Assembly: GCA_964604565.1 (NCBI GenBank)
Contig: CAZRZN010000212.1
Span: forward strand, 1-7,728
Source: CAZRZN01 sp964604565
Lineage (GTDB): Bacteria > Pseudomonadota > Alphaproteobacteria > Rhodobacterales > Rhodobacteraceae
DNA length: 7,728 bases
Reading direction: 5' to 3'
In this document: positions 6,785-7,728 of the stretch, piece after piece
Layout of the letters: each line of letters starts with the position of its first letter
How positions within the stretch are numbered: position 1 is the stretch's first letter
The notes under the pieces: model-generated
Database searches by the model: none
What the model was told of the DNA's origin: nothing
The model's input: the letters and a program-made list of their open reading frames with translations, nothing else
Position numbers and translations under genes: made by a program

Positions 6785-6839
6785 CTCTTCCGACAGATGG
6801 TTCGATCCGTTTTCGGAAGGGTCCCGCCGGTGCGGGGCC
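6785..6839 (+). other. two adjoining stem-loops in the RDD-bpt gap
   Basis: The first arm pair is 6785-6793 with 6813-6821 (core CTTCCGA with TCGGAAG, nine pairs including one G-U, loop of 19 bases). The second is GGTCCCGC (6820-6827) with GCGGGGCC (6832-6839), eight pairs including one G-U, around the tetraloop CGGT. The two share bases 6820-6821, so the full forms compete slightly. No U-tract follows either stem. They could end the RDD transcript or form a structured leader of bpt. Confidence 0.35.
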
Positions 6840-6878
6840 GGACTGCGTTGAAAGGCTTGGCGAGCGGCGTGATCGTTG

Positions 6879-6893
6879 TTACCGTTTCGTTAA
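6879..6893 (+). promoter_or_regulatory. CtrA-like box upstream of bpt
   Basis: TTAC (6879-6882), seven bases, then TTAA (6890-6893) match the alphaproteobacterial CtrA consensus TTAA-N7-TTAA at seven of eight positions. The site ends 22 bases before the bpt ATG, a position compatible with control of that gene's promoter. With one mismatch and no second site, chance occurrence is quite possible. Confidence 0.25.
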
Positions 6894-6915
6894 GTCTACG
6901 AGGTATCCTTTCGAC

Positions 6916-7728
6916 ATGCGCCATTCGCTGCCGCTCGCTCCGCAGTTCTATGTCACAGCTCCGCAACCCTGCCCCTACCTGGAGGGCCGGATGGAGCGGA
7001 AACTGTTTACCGCCCTTCAGGGGGATTCCGCACAGACATTGAACGACTCCCTGTCCAAGCAGGGGTTCCGCCGGTCGCAGAACGTGCTTTACCGGCCGTC
7101 CTGCGCCGATTGCGCGGCCTGTCTGTCCGCGCGGATCGACGTATCGCGTTTCCGCCCGTCGCGCAGCCACCGCCGGATCATCAAACGCAACGAAACCCTT
7201 GAACGGCGCGCGACCAGCCCCTGGGCCACGGAGGAACAATACGATCTGTTCCGCCGCTATCTCGATTCGCGCCATGCCGACGGCGGGATGGCAGACATGG
7301 ACGTCTTTGAATTCGCCGCCATGATCGAGGAGACACCGATCCGCAGCCGTGTGATCGAATATATCGACAAGGAAAGCGGCGATCTGATCGCAACCTGCCT
7401 CACCGACATGCTCGATGACGGCCTGTCGATGGTCTATTCCTTCTACGAGCCGGACATGGCGCGCCAATCGCTTGGCAAATGGATGATCCTCGATCACATC
7501 GAAATCGCGCGCGAGGCGGGTCTGCCCTATGTCTATCTGGGCTACTGGGTGCCCGGCAGCGACAAGATGGGCTACAAGGCGGAGTTCAAACCGCTGGAGA
7601 TCTATCGCCGCGGGAAATGGGAGCTGCTGGAAAATATTCAGGATTTCTCGGGCGACATGCACCCGCTGTCGACAGATCCTATCGCCGAGCAGGTGGCCAA
7701 TATCTCCTTCCCGGACACGCGCGGCTGA
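6916..7728 (+). CDS. bpt: aspartate/glutamate leucyltransferase (bacterial ATE/Bpt family)
   Basis: Transfers leucine from Leu-tRNA to proteins with N-terminal Asp or Glu, marking them for ClpS-ClpAP degradation (bacterial N-degron pathway, cytosol). Older annotations call it arginyl-tRNA-protein transferase (ate). It is 270 residues, within the usual family range. The N-terminal domain shows PCPYLEGRMERKLFT (residues 18-32) and the cysteine cluster RPSCADCAAC (60-69). The C-terminal GNAT-like domain ends with YLGYWVPGSDKMGYKAEFKPLE (207-228). The ATG at 6916 matches the family start. The frame is open upstream to 6721, but that part overlaps the RDD gene and reads as non-coding. GAGG (6900-6903) is the only ribosome-site candidate and its 12-base spacing is long. 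The stop codon is the last triplet of the window. A CtrA-like box and two stem-loops lie upstream. Confidence 0.95.
   Translation: MRHSLPLAPQFYVTAPQPCPYLEGRMERKLFTALQGDSAQTLNDSLSKQGFRRSQNVLYRPSCADCAACLSARIDVSRFRPSRSHRRIIKRNETLERRATSPWATEEQYDLFRRYLDSRHADGGMADMDVFEFAAMIEETPIRSRVIEYIDKESGDLIATCLTDMLDDGLSMVYSFYEPDMARQSLGKWMILDHIEIAREAGLPYVYLGYWVPGSDKMGYKAEFKPLEIYRRGKWELLENIQDFSGDMHPLSTDPIAEQVANISFPDTRG

Noticed and set aside
6799..6808. GGTTCGATCC, resembling a tRNA T-arm (possible tRNA remnant or attachment site)
   Set aside because: No acceptor, anticodon or D-arm pairing can be found around it, and no integrase or duplicated copy is present in the window.
6721..6915. N-terminal extension of Bpt starting at 6721
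   Set aside because: It overlaps the end of the RDD gene, includes two hairpins, and adds 65 residues that do not look like the family. The ATG at 6916 gives the normal N-terminus.

Overview
The window is a high-GC chromosomal segment whose codon use, gene content and protein sequences fit an alphaproteobacterium of the Rhodobacterales (Rhodobacter/Roseobacter group). This placement rests on the GlnE and Bpt sequences, a DUF2852 protein, and a short dispersed motif resembling one I recall from that order. It has not been checked by a search. I saw no integrase, transposase, phage gene, CRISPR array, tRNA or rRNA.

Layout, left to right. (1) Positions 1-1860, + strand: the 3' two-thirds of edd (6-phosphogluconate dehydratase), cut by the window edge, followed by complete eda (KDPG aldolase). 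Together they are the two dedicated steps of the Entner-Doudoroff pathway, probably one operon. (2) Positions 1861-2174: a gap between converging genes with no convincing gene. (3) Positions 2175-5230, - strand: glnE, the two-headed adenylyltransferase that switches glutamine synthetase off and on, followed by a 92-residue protein of unknown function whose ATG overlaps the glnE stop codon. (4) Positions 5231-5790: a divergent intergenic region whose right part is AT-rich and holds a candidate promoter and a perfect 7-bp inverted repeat. (5) Positions 5791-7728, + strand: a DUF2852 membrane protein, a strong hairpin, an RDD-family membrane protein, and bpt (aspartate/glutamate leucyltransferase of the N-degron pathway), whose stop codon is the last triplet of the window.

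The genes form ordinary housekeeping modules: central carbon catabolism, nitrogen assimilation control, two small inner-membrane proteins and protein turnover. Nothing links the three blocks into one system, and I do not see a new multi-gene system here. The points most worth a second look are small: a 25-bp repeat present twice in intergenic DNA (23/25 identical), the small protein translationally coupled to glnE, the palindrome in front of the DUF2852 gene, and the structured leader with a CtrA-like box in front of bpt.
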